A stretch of 64,000 nucleotides of DNA. Source: Tethya wilhelma. Its lineage: Eukaryota; Porifera; Demospongiae; Tethyida; Tethyidae. The stretch covers positions 177,256-241,255 of the forward strand of contig CAXIPT010000021.1 of the NCBI GenBank assembly GCA_964030475.1. The letters run 5' to 3'. A program made the position numbers and the translations under genes. Shown here piece after piece: positions 1 to 12,419 of the stretch (the first letter of the stretch is position 1; each line of letters opens with the position of its first letter). The notes under the pieces are model-generated. The model ran no database searches and was not told where the DNA came from. It saw nothing but the letters and a program-made list of their open reading frames with translations.

Positions 1-278
1 CTATAAAAATAGCTAAGGAAGTGTTTTCAAGCTTAGAGCCTCGCAGCCTGACAATTTATGGGCGGAACCAACTTTAGACTACCTGCCTCAATGCAAAAAT
101 AATACACTTATGACCAAATTCTTCAATTTACATGAGTTTCTCACTCACAAAACATACATTACTCCCCATAAAAGGAGAATTTTGAAGGTGGGGCTGTTTC
201 TTTCACTCTAGTGCTATCCTGTAATTCTCTCAAAGGAACAATGGAATGCCTACCGGAGTATGGATCTAAGACAAATCT

Positions 279-1336
279 ACGGTGGCCCTGGAGGTCGCGT
301 ATCACTCCAGTACTCTGTCGCGTATCGCTCCAATGCTGTCACGTATCGCTCCAGTGCTGTCACGTGTCATTCCAGTAATCTCACCTTTGACCTTCCTAAA
401 GCTAACTGTTAATTTCAGTGTCGAGTACTGTACGTGCCACTGGCCCAGTGCATGATTGTGAGGCTCTATCATCCGGCTATCAAGAGAAGCTGAAGCTGCT
501 GGTTTGGACTTAGTCGTTTTTATATTAATCACTCTGATTACCCTACAATAGTTTCCTGCTGCCTCATCCCTATGCTGTGGCATGGCACCTCAGTGACTAT
601 CATAAATTCTCAGCCAGTGCCAAGGTCTCAGTCAAAGTCACTACTCTCTTGGTTATAATATATATATAGTATACCAAGGCCATGCTGTACTACTGCCAGT
701 GGCTTTCTAATTTCAAGATTAACACTTCATGAGTCGTCTTCTCATCTCTGCGGCCTATCTATATGTCAGACGACTCAGTAGCTAAGATCATAGACAATAG
801 TCACAATACCCCTGCTATACTATATCTATGCTAAGATCTATCCAGAGTCTGATGGTTCTTTTAGCTAATAGATTATTAGTCTAGATACCAAGATTACTGA
901 AGTAAAAATAATTGGTACTGTCAGAGGCTGCAAGTCTTTGTCAACCAGCATGGTGACTCCTAATAATCATACTGATGTCAGTGAGTAACTTACAGCCAGA
1001 AGTAAGCTTGGGACTCAAAGTAAATTTTAGTCTCTACTATCTATGACGATATCATATGATGATGAGCTTGGGAGATTATAATTGGCTCATGCAACGAATT
1101 AAATCATTTGCAATTAATTATTTTGTTTATACACCATTAGCTGTACCATTTAAATAGATCTATAGGCATCATGCTCTAGAACATCGCATTCTAGCCTCTA
1201 AAAATAGAAGTATAGACTCAAAGGTCAAAGGAGAAATTACTGGAATGACACGTGACAGCACTGGAGCAATACGCGACAGAGTACTGGAGCGATACGTGAC
1301 AGCACTGGAACGATACGCGACCTCCAGGGCCACCGT
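279..1336. mobile_element. TIR element with subterminal repeats and 8-bp target duplication
   Basis: The two ends are inverted repeats of about 115 bp (279-394 and 1219-1336), starting ACGGTGGCCCTGGAGGTCGC on each strand. The element is flanked by ACAAATCT (271-278) and ACAAATCC (1337-1344), a 7-of-8 match and therefore a likely 8-bp target duplication. Each arm holds about four tandem versions of a roughly 21-27 bp unit of the type CGTATCGCTCCAGTGCTGTC, which could be transposase-binding subterminal repeats. No transposase reading frame is evident inside, so it is probably non-autonomous. An 8-bp duplication would suit hAT, but the terminal bases are not the classic hAT ones, so the superfamily is left open. 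Confidence 0.75.
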
Positions 1337-1742
1337 ACAAATCCATTGAAGGTGTCAGATATACCTTTCTTGCTTTTTTGGAATTAATGTAACTGCCTTC
1401 CCGAATTCTCCCAGTTTACCTTACACTCTACCTGCAGTGATAGGAGAGGATATCACATCAGCACGACCAGGTAATGAGATATCACTTGAAGATTTCTTGA
1501 GCTTCTTTGGCTTAGATACTATAGAAAGAAATAGAAAAGCTAATGTGATCACTAGAATAAATGAACACACTGATGGTGCACAAGCCACAGCACACTTAGC
1601 TAGTCAGTGCAGTTATAATGCTATATACAGGGTATTTAAAGTGTGTGAGATATGAACATATCAAAAATGTGTCATGAGACTGAAAACTAGCCCAGGTTCC
1701 ACCAGATAGCTCTATGATGGAGCAGCATATGCAAGTCACAGG

Positions 1743-2099
1743 TAGTCTCGTGCCCAGCCTCTCCTGCCTAGGTGCTACTGGCACGGGAAAAGGAGAGTCT
1801 GGTAACTAACGTACAACCCTTTGGATTTCAAGGAGGAGTTTAGCTGCCACTAATTGAATAAAGAAGCCAAGTGATACGTGTTTGTGGTCTATGAATATTT
1901 TGAACTTCACAGACATGTGGCATTGCTATATACGTGTGTTGCGCGATCTTCAATGACATAGAACTACTAATCATTCTTCCTGCGATTTCATTGGTAGTTC
2001 CAAATTCCAAACTGAGATACAGGAATGTGTACGTTAGTTACCAGACTCTCATTTTCTCGTGCGAGTAGCACGTGGGCAGGAGAGGCTGGGCACGAAACT
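1743..2099. mobile_element. MULE-like MITE with 10-bp target duplication
   Basis: Inverted repeats of about 75 bp run inward from 1743 and 2099 and share CGTGCCCAGCCTCTCCTGCC and a GAGAGTCTGGTAACTAACGT block. The element is flanked by perfect 10-bp direct repeats AAGTCACAGG (1733-1742 and 2100-2109). Long TIRs with a 9-11 bp duplication are typical of Mutator-like elements. At 357 bp with no coding capacity it is a non-autonomous MITE. Confidence 0.75.
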
Positions 2100-2109
2100 A
2101 AGTCACAGG

Positions 2110-3060
2110 CTATGAGCTATGCTATGATTATGCATAATTATACTAGAACGCTAAGCTGCTGTAAAATAGTTAACAGTATACAAAATCTAGTTAGCTACTA
2201 GCCAGGAGGACTGTCAGTACTGAGTCACTGCATAGCATGTTATAGGCTTAATAAGCCAAGGTGTACATGTACTGCAAACATTTTATATATTTGCATGACA
2301 AACTGATAGGAGTACAGTTACATGTAGTTAACAAAAGGCACAGCACCATTTTGTTACTAAGTATAGGTTAAACTACAACCACAAGTGAGCATAACGTATA
2401 GCAGGAAAGTTTCACGAGGTTTAACTTAGGTGGTTATTGTGGATTATGATCCATCCACAAAAATTTTTATCCACCAAATTCTCCATAACAATATACTTAT
2501 GGGAGTGCACAGCTCATCCACAAAAGTTAAAACGTAAAAATGTTTGACTAGTGACATCCGAGAAAGTTTGACACAACGAAACTTTCTTGATATACATGGT
2601 ATAACTGACATGTAGCATAGATATAAGTACTTTTTCCAATGCCAATCGTCTACATGTAAAACGATGTTTTTCTGGTGAAGTGGCTATAAACACCACTTTT
2701 GAAAAAGTTTTCTGAGCATACAAACATGCACTATTTTCTTGAAGGACAATAGTGGAAGAAAGGCATCCTCAGGAAAAATCATTGCCATACCACAGGCGTG
2801 TGGGGGGAAAAGTGATGCCAGTGGTCTTTGTTCAACATCGTCTCGAAGCCCTCATTCTATTCTGTTATGCAATACAGCTCTGATTCTTTGCTGGTCTAAA
2901 TCAGCCATTTGATGAACTGAACTGAGAATGTGTATACAATTTACATATCAGAGCTACCAAGAGAGACAACAGATGGGTAATGGTCAATAGTTTTGAAAAC
3001 TGAAGTTAAATAGTATGTGTGACATTGTGTATTGCTATGGTAATAAATTATAAGTTCACC
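2110..3060. other. AT-rich stretch with nothing recognised
   Basis: Only short unsupported reading frames are present, none resembling a known protein. I see no repeat shared with the rest of the window. Confidence 0.4.
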
Positions 3061-3082
3061 AAGTACATGTAGATACCATATA

Positions 3083-3587
3083 CGTAGCTATAAATTTTGT
3101 GATTTTCATGGATTTCTTGCTATCTGTCAAACTTTAGACCAAATAAATTTCAAGCAATATACAGGACAATCTGGTCAATCTTCAAAACCTGTTAGATAAT
3201 TAATTGTTTGATCAAAGATTGAAACTTTCAAAATGGGTCACGGCCTAAAAATTTGACAGATCAAACTTTGATCCCTACATGTATGGTGGTGACCACCCCT
3301 CACAAAGGTGGTGGTACAAATATCAGTGTCTTCTCACGAGATCAACACCTGCAAAATCAACTCTCGTAGAATCAATTCCCCCGAGATCAACTTCTCACAA
3401 GATCAATTCCCGCAAGATCAACTCCTATTTTTTGGATGGCAAGTTTGTTGTCCAAGACTGATAATAAAATTTATAGTAATACGCAAGGCACTTAATTGCT
3501 TCCAGGTACTGCATGAGGCATAAGCTTTTTCTCCCTGTCCTTCACTTTCCTCCTCCTTGGCACCTGTGTTGCTCCTGTTTCTATCTG
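3083..3587 (-). mobile_element. 3' end of a MULE-type element (inverted copy of 12921-13441)
   Basis: This segment matches the reverse complement of 12921-13441 almost base for base. On the minus strand its beginning still carries the tail of a MULE transposase reading frame seen more fully at 12680-13010. Downstream lies a noncoding tail with a short array of GATCAACTC-type units (about 3330-3425). The match stops at a single ambiguous base (3588), after which the sequence is unrelated. Confidence 0.65.
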
Positions 3588-3938
3588 NTGCTGCGCGTGC
3601 GCTGCACTTAAACATTCATCACTGTAAAGATTTTGAGTTGACTGCGCTACATCCACGAGACTGTAATATATTACGTAGCTAAATATACGTTAATATTAAT
3701 TAGCATTAATTATTGTGTTGACATGTTACTATAGAATGTGTCAAGAACTGAACTAGAAGATAGCAAGAATTCAAAAATAGCATACTATACAAGAGTGTGA
3801 ATCCTATTATTAATAATATTACATAACTGATAAATTATTACATAACATGACACATAATACTAAACTTGAGCAAGAAACAGAACAATAATTTTATGTTGAA
3901 TTGAATGCTGAGAGAGAAAGATATCCCAGAAAAAATCT

Positions 3939-4015
3939 GGGACTCAGCTAGGAATCGAACCCAAGACCTCCCGATTGCTAGTCAGGTGCTCTTACCACTA
4001 AGCCACTGAGTGCCC
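3939..4015 (-). repeat. tRNA-derived sequence, SINE head or tRNA-Ala-like pseudogene
   Basis: On the minus strand this reads as a tRNA-like sequence with an A box (TGGCTTAGTGG), a B box (GGTTCGATTCC) and a five-pair anticodon stem enclosing the loop CTAGCAA, which gives anticodon AGC (Ala). The acceptor arms pair apart from one extra C on the 5' side. The sequence runs on past the acceptor without a CCA or T tract, and a related B-box relic occurs at 9341-9405. A SINE head is therefore more likely than a working tRNA. Confidence 0.6.
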
Positions 4016-4606
4016 GTGGCATTGGAGCAGAAGATATGTATCTATAGGCCTCAGCCGAACCCAACTGATTATCTTTCTTTCTCAAGGAGATCCCCGGCGG
4101 ACGGGGTTACGGGCCTGGGTGGGTTGACTGTACAGGCAAATTGCCTGAGCAGATACCGAAGTATCTACCACCTCAGCCTCCGGCTCAATTATCTCCTAGT
4201 GGACTGAGTTGGGGGTAGTACGAGACCTTAAGTATGTGTGTTCTACTAAAGAGGAAAAAAATATAAAGCTAGACTAGCCTTGAATTAAACTAATGTATTT
4301 GGTGTGCACATCATGCACAATAACAAATTTTATAATAATAATAAAATTTAATAACAGCTGTTATTGTAATTGTAATTGTAATTGTAATATTGGAAACTAC
4401 CGGAGGAGCCATAGACATACAAACAAAACACATAAAGTAACGTAGTAAAGTAATGTAATTATAATAATGTTAAAGTTTACACCAATACTAAACAATACTA
4501 AAGAGTCAAAGGGTACACATGTCATGAATGTCAGCTTCCAGACGGTGACTGTCATCAGGATGGCATCTCGCAGTTCGAACAAAGTCACCACACAAACGAG
4601 CAGAGA

Positions 4607-5239
4607 TCAGATAATGCTTAATGTGCTTGTCCCCATATAACAGAAAGAAGTGTATGCACATGAGGATGACGAGAGGTAGATGTCTAAAATGAGATGGGAA
4701 GTGGACTTCATGGCGCACGATATAAGCTTACTGGAACGAAGATAGACAATATTGTAAATGCTGGGAAGACAAGCAACCGAATGGAGAATAGAGGTGTGGC
4801 AATTTCGAGGAAGTAACCAAATCTTTCTTAAGATGTTATTGAAGGAAACTTCAAGAGCACTGAGCTGAGGGGATGACAGTCTCCAAAGAGAGGCACCATA
4901 GAGTGACATACAAAAACTTGAGAAGAGATGAGTCTTCACAATTGGGTCACAACATGAAAATGTGTGAAGGAGACAATTAGCCTTACGGCACAGATCCCTG
5001 GAGATGGCTTGAATATCATCATTATCAGAAAGGTTAAAAGAGAGAATGTGACCAAGATGAACAACTGACTTACTTAAGGGTATATAGGTTTTCACCAAGA
5101 AAGACAAATCTGGGGGAGGGTTCAGAAACCAGATTGAAATTGACCCCCTTATAAAACTTAATAAGTTGAGTCTTGGTAACATTATTATAATAAAGCTTAA
5201 TACGTTGATCTGATCAAAATGCAACTCGGTGCTATTCAA
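4607..5239 (-). pseudogene. Non-LTR retrotransposon reverse transcriptase, C-terminal fragment
   Basis: The longest frame (210 codons) reads like the thumb and post-palm region of a LINE/non-LTR reverse transcriptase: an LGHILS-type segment, then a Leu/Cys-rich stretch (LCRKANCLLHTFSCCDP) with SLYGASLW and a downstream helical segment ending LPRNCHTSILHSVACLPS. The catalytic FADD region and the endonuclease are absent from the window. This looks like a 5'-truncated dead copy. The assignment rests on remembered family pattern and not on an alignment. Confidence 0.65.
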
Positions 5240-5340
5240 TTTAACTATAATTAAGCACTCACGATTCTCGCGCGAAAAACATTGCCTGCACGTGTGTACC
5301 GACCTTTGACCTTAGCAGCATTCGGCCTGTATATACCTAT

Positions 5341-5600
5341 AAACGGGAACCTTTGAGCATTTAGCGCATTCAGCATTCAGCGCCACTTGTAGGCCCTAGC
5401 GCCCCAATGCTGTTTAGCGCTAGCACCACTATTATTATGCCCACAGTTTTTATTTTTGCCCCACTAAAATTAGCGCTGTTGTCATCAATAATTTAGCGCC
5501 CCTATTTTATTTAGCGCCACTGTTATCAACATTAGCGCCACTATTTCTATATTTAGCGCCACTGTCAACAATAAATTAGCGCCAATATTTGGACGTGAAT
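5341..5600. repeat. Degenerate tandem array of TTTAGCGCCACT-type units
   Basis: The motif AGCGCC or a close variant recurs about every 20-30 bases, often as TTTAGCGCCACTGTTATCAA. Spacing is irregular, so this is an old diverged minisatellite. No coding potential is seen. Confidence 0.6.
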
Positions 5601-6476
5601 TTTGAAACAAATAGCATTCCATACAAGAGCCAGCCTCGCATTCAGGCCTACTCTACAAAATATGCTCAAGGAGAAATAAGGGGAATTGAAGGCTTGGTAA
5701 AATTCTTCACGTGACTTATGTCAAAAACCTTGTTTGCAAAATGCGTATGTAAAAATATTACTATTCTGCATCGAGAAGTCCAACTAGTTGATCATCCATG
5801 TGTTGAATATGTAGTGCAATACACAAAGTGCATGTGAGCTCTAGGTAAATAATGTCACAAATACATGATACAAAGGTGAGAGTGAGTGTTGGTTAAAAAA
5901 TGGCACGGATTGCTTTGGATGGCAATATTGAGTTTCATTTTCCAAATTTGTTCCAGCAGAGAACTCTCATACACATATTATGTACAGAGAGCAGATTGAT
6001 TATAGTGATATGAGTATGATTAGTGTTAATTTATATCCTAGAATTCGAGGAGGGGCGGGGGGCTTTGCCAGGAAAGGAAAAGGTTGAGTTTTTGAACTTT
6101 TACTTAACTTTTCAAAAATTAATACTTGCTAAAGAATCGATTCTGACAAAGAGTCTACAGGACACAAAAAAGAACTAAGTTTGATGTTCGTTAACTCGTA
6201 CATACTCGTCTATCCCAAAGTTACTTGATTACCTAATGCTGTTGACAGTAGTAAATTTGACAGGTTACTAGCTTATCACTGATTGCTTGAATTACCCGAG
6301 GAATTAATTGAAAGCACTTTGCAAGTTCACGATGTTCTATAATTAGTTGCACTCGAGTAAATCTTTGACACAATTGTACTATAGAGGAGGTTTGTCACAT
6401 CACCAGAATATCTCTTATCCATTATTATGTGACTTTATACCCTAACTTTGAAACAAGATTGTGTTGCCATATCTTT
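5601..6476. other. No gene or repeat recognised
   Basis: I searched for missing downstream exons of the minus-strand kinase gene here and found none I could support. The stretch is AT-rich with short frames only. Confidence 0.35.
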
Positions 6477-7213
6477 TTTACAATTTGGGCATTCCTAAGA
6501 TGTTCTCATTACATATATTCTAATACATGTTGTTAATTTATTTTACTTGCTTGTTCTATTTTTTCTGAATAATAATATCTGGATGTGCCTTAGCAAATTG
6601 TCTAAATTAATTGTACCCATGCAGTATAGTAGTAGTGGAACACGATTATAGCTAGCTCAATACAAGAAATATGTGGATTCTAAATAACGCACACTTATCT
6701 GGAAAGGGTTGTCAATTTGATTTCCAAAGTAGCTAATGAATTATTCATTAGTATAGAAATTAATGCCTGCCATAGGGAAAAGGCGCTTTTCGCCTTGTAT
6801 CTATAGCAACTCAATGAGAGACATGAAAAACTGATGCCTGAAGACAAAGAAACCACATATACTCATTCAAGAATCAGCTTCTGAAAGTGAGCACTCTTTG
6901 AGAAAAGTTGCATCAAGATAGAAGAAGAAGAAGAAGAAGAAGAAGAAGAAGAAGAAGAAGAAGAAGAAGAAGAAGAAGAAGAAGAAGAAGAAGATGGAGA
7001 AATTGGGAGGTTTGGCATATTTGGCACTTTAGCGATGGTATTAGGCCATGTTTTTGGGCTTGTTAGAAAGAGAATGAGCTAAGAAGTAGCATTAGAAGCC
7101 TTTTAGTGTCAAGCACTCATTTTTTGCAGATCGAGTTATTAGCGTGAATATTTGTATTACGCTAATGGGCCGTCTGTGCCATTCCTATGTACCCAGTACT
7201 ACCATACTGGGAA
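6477..7213 (+). mobile_element. Family A repeat, diverged near-complete copy
   Basis: The order of landmarks matches the better-preserved copy at 23682-24711: a GCATTCCTAAGATG-like right arm, the CTAAATAACGCACAC block (about 6670), the GGCGCTTTTCGCCTTGTATC block, a (GAA)n tract, the TTAGGCCATGTTTTTGGGCT block, and the terminal hairpin CCCAGTACTACCATACTGGG (7192-7211). It lies just beyond exon 5 of the FGGY gene. Confidence 0.7.
6920..6994 (+). repeat. (GAA)n microsatellite inside a family A repeat
   Basis: About 75 bp of uninterrupted GAA units. The same position in other family A copies carries shorter GAA tracts (around 18590 and 45946), so this is an expansion of a built-in tract. Confidence 0.9.
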
Positions 7214-7452
7214 TAGATGCCGTATAGCTGGAAATATGGACAGTCAAAAAATTTGATGATTCGCTCTGTCGAATGTAAAACAAAAAAATTAAATTTGATG
7301 ACTGGAACATGCACATAGTGCATTCATATGCAGTAGCCAAAATATCACCATTGGTGGAGGAATATTTGACAATTTGGACTTTGACAGTCAAACCAATCAA
7401 ATTAAAATTCTCATCAATATTTCCGGCTATAAGGTAGTAAGCCATAACTTAC

Positions 7453-10400
7453 TGCCAAATGGCAAGAGGAAGTTCCTGCAATCAGAGCCAAACGAGATGT
7501 CACAGAAACATCAGAAATGTGCTCTGCAACACTAAAATCTGCACCTATCATACCTAAATTCAAAGCAGCAAAATAACAGTACACTTCAATCGCTGGCTTC
7601 AGCGTAAAATAGTACAAATGGTATTTATGCAGGTGTGTGAGCCTAATTAACCAAACATTACAAATCACTGAAAATCATGACACACAGCCTCTGCCTATGC
7701 ACGGACACAGGACTGAGTTAAGACTGGCACAGCAAAAAGCTAAAGTATGTTTGTATACTGAGTGGCAAAGAACCAAAACAAAGGTCACTTTGGTAATAGT
7801 TTTTTCAATGCTAGTCAAATAAAATCAAACCATATTCACACTCTAGCTTTTTGCAGTGCCAGCCATACCTCTCAGCTCTGTGTCCAGCTTAGTCTAGACA
7901 GCTGCTGTGCCACGGTTTTCAGAGCCTGGCAATTTTTATAGTTGACAGGCAGAAATGATCAATCACTGCATGGTAAGGCTGAGTACATGAATGTCTACGG
8001 GCAATGAGAGAAGAATTCAGCTAGAATGGCTGAGAAACAAAGAATAGATGCTAAGACTCCTCAACTTTTGAACTGGTGATAAGAGCAAAAACTACTGAAC
8101 TGGGAATATTAACCAGCAAATTGCTCATTGTGTGGTCTGCTAGCTAGCTAAGCAGCTGCATGGCCACTGACTACACAGGCTGTTTATTGAGTATATCTAC
8201 GATGAATTCAAACTTTGGTCACTGACTTGCATGAATTAGTGTTTTATTTGAGGGTTCAGCTTGATTTGCTATAGGCTGTGCACTGATGTTTGTGCATGAC
8301 TGGTGTCTTCATTGTTCATGTCACTCTTTAACATATTAAATTTACTACCAACATTTTCATGCATGGATGCCTAGGGTTAAAGATTTACAATTAATTCTCA
8401 CCTAATCCTCCAGCATGAGCATCAATTATAGCAGTAGCAACTGGTGTGCCAGGCAACAGACCCAACTGTTCAGCTGCCTTTGTTGTTAACCCATGAGCTA
8501 CAGGCTGACCAGGATGTAATACATCAGTTCCAATCCGCGCAAATTTTTCTTCAACTAAATCAGCAAGACCTATTTGACACCAAAATGAGGGATTCCAGCC
8601 AGGCTTCAATCCATCTGTAAGAAAGAAATTGTAATTGCTAATGTAGTAATATGTAGGGTTAACAGTGTATTTCAGATACTTTAATTTATACATGCATGCA
8701 CATTTTAATTGCAAATAATATATCGTGTCATAGCTAGTGAGTTCAAAACTCAAGTAGCTTGCATTATTTCACTATTCTTCCTTGCACTCACCAACATTCT
8801 GGTCAGGTTTATGACCAATATATGTCCATTTGCAAACTAAGCAGCATAGAGATCTATGGAGGTAATGAATATTAAAGACTTAATGCATACAAAGATAATA
8901 CACTTTATTACAAGAAACTCCCTACTACATTGTGGGGGTGAGCGTGCATAAGGAAATAGCTTTTGAGTAGAGCAAGAGTATACAATATTAACTTTAAATT
9001 AATTTTAAATAGTTTACTTTACTATTTTACTCTTGGTACCAGGAATGGATGCAGTGGAAACCATTCATTTCGGCCCAGTTCTCGCAGTCTCTTTCATTTT
9101 ATGTGTAAATGTGAACTGAGCTAACTCAACCTTAATATTATGTACAGCTATATATAATAATAATTATGTGACCATTAACAAAATTTTAGGTGCCCCCCAA
9201 AAAAGAACTGCAAATGTTACAGAATCTAGCAACAGACATGCAACAGACGGAGGGATACAGTCTTAATTGATTGTGATGTTGCATTTACTGTAACTAATGC
9301 TGACCATAATTATGCATGAAAAAATCATTGCAAAAAAACTTGAGATCTAGCTGGGATTCGAACACAGGTCTTTTGAACTCCGATTGCTAATATCAAAATG
9401 ACACTTGCTTACCTTGAAATACCACCAGTAGCTCGATATGTTAGAAAATCTGCTAAATCAAAAAAATGTCCTGCTTTCTCCCAACATTCTTGATGTAAGT
9501 TTCGTTTCAACCAGAGCAGTTTTGGTGCTTGCATTTCTGGAGAAACTTTTCCTCCAACATACTGTAGCACAGGATGCTGCTTTGCATTGATTTGCTCAGC
9601 TTCATTAATTGCTCTGTGATCTTGCCATAGGATGACATTTCTTTTAGACTCCTTAGAAAGGCTGACTGTGACTGGTTCACCACATGGACTAACTACTGCA
9701 AGTGAACAGGTTGCATCGAATCCGATACCTTTAATAGAACAAGTGTCATCAATCGAACTGCATACTTCCTGAGAGAAACATTTAACACAATAATAAGGAT
9801 AATACATAATGCACAAAAAAATTGGATACAGACATTTACAAGTATAGCTCAAACTGATGATGACTTCACACTGGAGTACACTACATAAGAAAACTGCAGA
9901 ATAAACTTACAATCTTTTTATCAAGCATTTCTACTCCATGTGACAAGGATATTCTTATACGCATATCAGAAAAATGAATAATTCTGATTGCACATATAAA
10001 GTGGCCTACAATAACCAGATGTTCTTTCTCCCTCACCAGTGGCAGATCTAGGATTTTGTAAGAGGATACCTAGTAGAGTGTGCGCAAGCTTGCAGAAAAA
10101 ATTGGGACAACCGCACCCACTTCCAGTAAAAACCATGCCTATTTACATATAGCTCCACCTAATTACATGAACTTTGTACCTTACTATGCAACCGATGTTA
10201 CTAACTTGTGTGTAACTATTTTGTGAAGTATGTACGCTTTCTGAGCTTATTTTCTGGCAGCCAACGCTTTTAAAGCAATTAAGTATACAAGTCCAGCAGT
10301 AGGTTTACTCTTAATTCTTAAGACTGAAATCTATTTTACCCTTGACTGAAAGGGGGTAACTATCCATGGATGGATATACATACAATTAAAGCCTAAATCA

Positions 10401-11987
10401 ACCACTGCTCACTGATGTCTGGCCAGTGAGATTTAGTAATATTTTTGAAATCCACCCTCAACTCCTATGCGACAAAGGATTTTATGCACAGGTAGGAATT
10501 ATACGTACGGTAGTACGTATAGTAGGAATGGGCCACCACCCCCATTGACACAATACAAAATGTCTAGGCTTACAAATGTTTAGTAAAGGATAGCTTTAAA
10601 CCTTGCTAAGAAGCTTTCTCAGAGACTTTTCCTAATGCATGCACTTAGAAAACCAAATAAAACTCCCCAGAACACTCTAAGAAAGCGCTTAGCGTGAAGC
10701 CACACAAATGCATTTTTGTTTATTCTTACTTCCTCCCTAACTGACTTACTTGAACACGCTTTCCAGAGAAACAAAAAGCGTTGAGCCAACTTTGACTATA
10801 CATAGTAACTTTGATTCATCCGAACTACGAACCTTTACACTTATTTTCTGTCTAAATATCAAGAAACAAGAGCTATAGGCAGCTTTTAAAACTTTGATAT
10901 AAATTACTGTACTGAAATGTAGCCATCTTGGTGTTGGTAAAGGTCGTCACATTTATATACGAAAAGGACCACGTGGTTTGCATAGGTCTAATGCGCATGC
11001 GCATCCAATGTAAAGCAAGCACTTCTACTTTTTGTAGAGACTGATCAGTCTCTTGCAAAATTCACCTTAGTGTTGAAAAAAGTGCATGAACAAGTAGTAA
11101 AAATTTTATAAAAATAACAGTGTAGGAATGGGCAGTTCTGTAAAAAGCAAGGAAACAAGCCAAGACTCAAAATTTCGGCTTCATTTTTTGTGCCAAAAGC
11201 CTTACAATCTCAAATGTAGGTTGCCTGCATGATTGCTGATATACTTCATTAATTTACAATAGGTAGACAAAGGACCCTGTATAGCTACTATGATATGATG
11301 AAGACTGAAAATGAAGTAGTCATATGCCGAAATTCAGAGTCTTGGCTTGTTTCCTTGCTTTTTACAGAACTGGCCATTCCTACACTGTTATTTTTATAAA
11401 ATTTTTACTACCTGTACCAATAAGCTCTTTGTGTAAGTACTATCAGAATGTAAGTCTGTCTAGCAATCAGGAGCAGATTGCTCACTGAAGAAGGCAGTAA
11501 ATACGCGCCATTTTGATACATACACATTGATTTTTTAATGACTGTCTGGTCTCAGTCCGTACTAAAGATCGCAATTGAGCTATCTCAGAACATTCTAAAT
11601 ACACCCCATTGGTTCATCTACAGATATGGCTCTCTTGAGGGTGACTTGTATTTGTAAGTATATCTACTGTTTAGGCATAATCAACCGCTTTCACATGTGA
11701 CAGTGGTCTGGTTCACAAATTATGCAGAAGACATTACCAACAATGGTGAAATAGCACGTACCAGACCCTTCAGATTTTTTTTAATCTAACCGTACCTTGA
11801 CCACAAAGCAGACACCATTCCAAATATCATCAGTTGATTGTTCACAGAAATGCCCACTTCTCCAGGTAGAAATATCTCTGGTGGAATAATTTAATCTTTG
11901 TCCATTTGATGCGAACAAACCTGCTCTCACACTGCTAGTTCCTACATCTACACCGATATAAAGACTTTGAGACTCTTGATCCGCCAT
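7453..11987 (-). CDS. FGGY: FGGY-family carbohydrate kinase, N-terminal five exons
   Basis: FGGY kinases phosphorylate sugars or sugar alcohols with ATP in the cytoplasm; the animal FGGY protein is linked to D-ribulose. Five exons read on the minus strand: 11796-11987, 9413-9768, 8792-8853, 8402-8614 and 7453-7553. All introns are GT-AG, phases agree across every junction, and the 924 bp give 308 open codons. The start ATG (11987) precedes the actin-like ATPase N-terminus with YIGVDVGTSSVRAGLF. Later landmarks are IGFDATCSLAVV, WQDHRA, VLQYVGGKVSPEMQAPKLLW, GHFFDLADFLTYRATG, LCCLVCKWTY, GLLPGTPVATAIIDAHAGGL and LALIAGTSSCH. The family is usually about 550 residues, so the C-terminal half is missing: either its exons lie outside the window or the locus is truncated. 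Intron 1 is about 2 kb and holds a TE pair. The fully open frame suggests a real or recently working host gene. Confidence 0.85.
9341..9405 (-). repeat. SINE/tRNA-like B-box relic inside an FGGY intron
   Basis: On the minus strand GTGTTCGAATCCCAGCTAGA resembles the T arm of the tRNA-like sequence at 3939-4015, preceded by a GCAATCGGAG block as there. The A-box half is lost. It lies just downstream of exon 2 in the kinase gene. Confidence 0.45.
10621..11415. mobile_element. Inverted-repeat element in FGGY intron 1, partner of 63068-63985
   Basis: 11090-11415 is an inverted repeat beginning ACAAGTAGTAAAAATTTT and ending with its complement. Arms of about 100 bp contain TGTAGGAATGGGCAG and AAACAAGCCAAGACTC. 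The flank 10621-11089 matches the reverse complement of 63486-63985 (shared blocks around GTTGAGCCAACTTTGAC and ATGCGCATGCGC), so the mobile unit is larger than the inverted repeat. There is no coding frame. Confidence 0.6.
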
Positions 11988-12419
11988 ATGCACTATGCAC
12001 AAGATACCCGGGGGGCTGGGGCGGGGGCAGGGGTATGCGCCATGCATGCCACGTGCGTGCGAGCACTCTATCAAGAGCACACCATGAGCACACACATGAC
12101 ACCTCAAACAACAAAATGGATAAGCCTTTAAAGTCGAAGAAACGAACACTAGAGGCTCAAGATTTACACTTGGGTAAGTAGGTGCGATATTGTTGTCGAA
12201 GATTCATGCCTAGGCTGTAGTCAAGGCTGTACTGATGTTTTGTTGGCCTAGTAGCTGCTGCAGTATGGGCATAATAGTGAGGGGGGATAAAGGAGATACT
12301 GAATTTTAATTTACCAACCTCTCTCTCCATTGAATATGTTCAAGATGTAGTCAAAATGGTAAATTCAGAAGTTTCATGGGAAGGGAAGGGATGCCTGATG
12401 TTTGAATTTGGTACCATGT

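Noticed and set aside
302..583. 93-codon minus-strand frame in the left TIR
   Set aside because: Its C-terminal repeats are simply translated subterminal DNA repeats of the transposable element.
3939..4015. Functional tRNA-Ala gene
   Set aside because: The acceptor stem has an extra base, no terminator-like T run follows, and a degraded relative is present elsewhere in the window.
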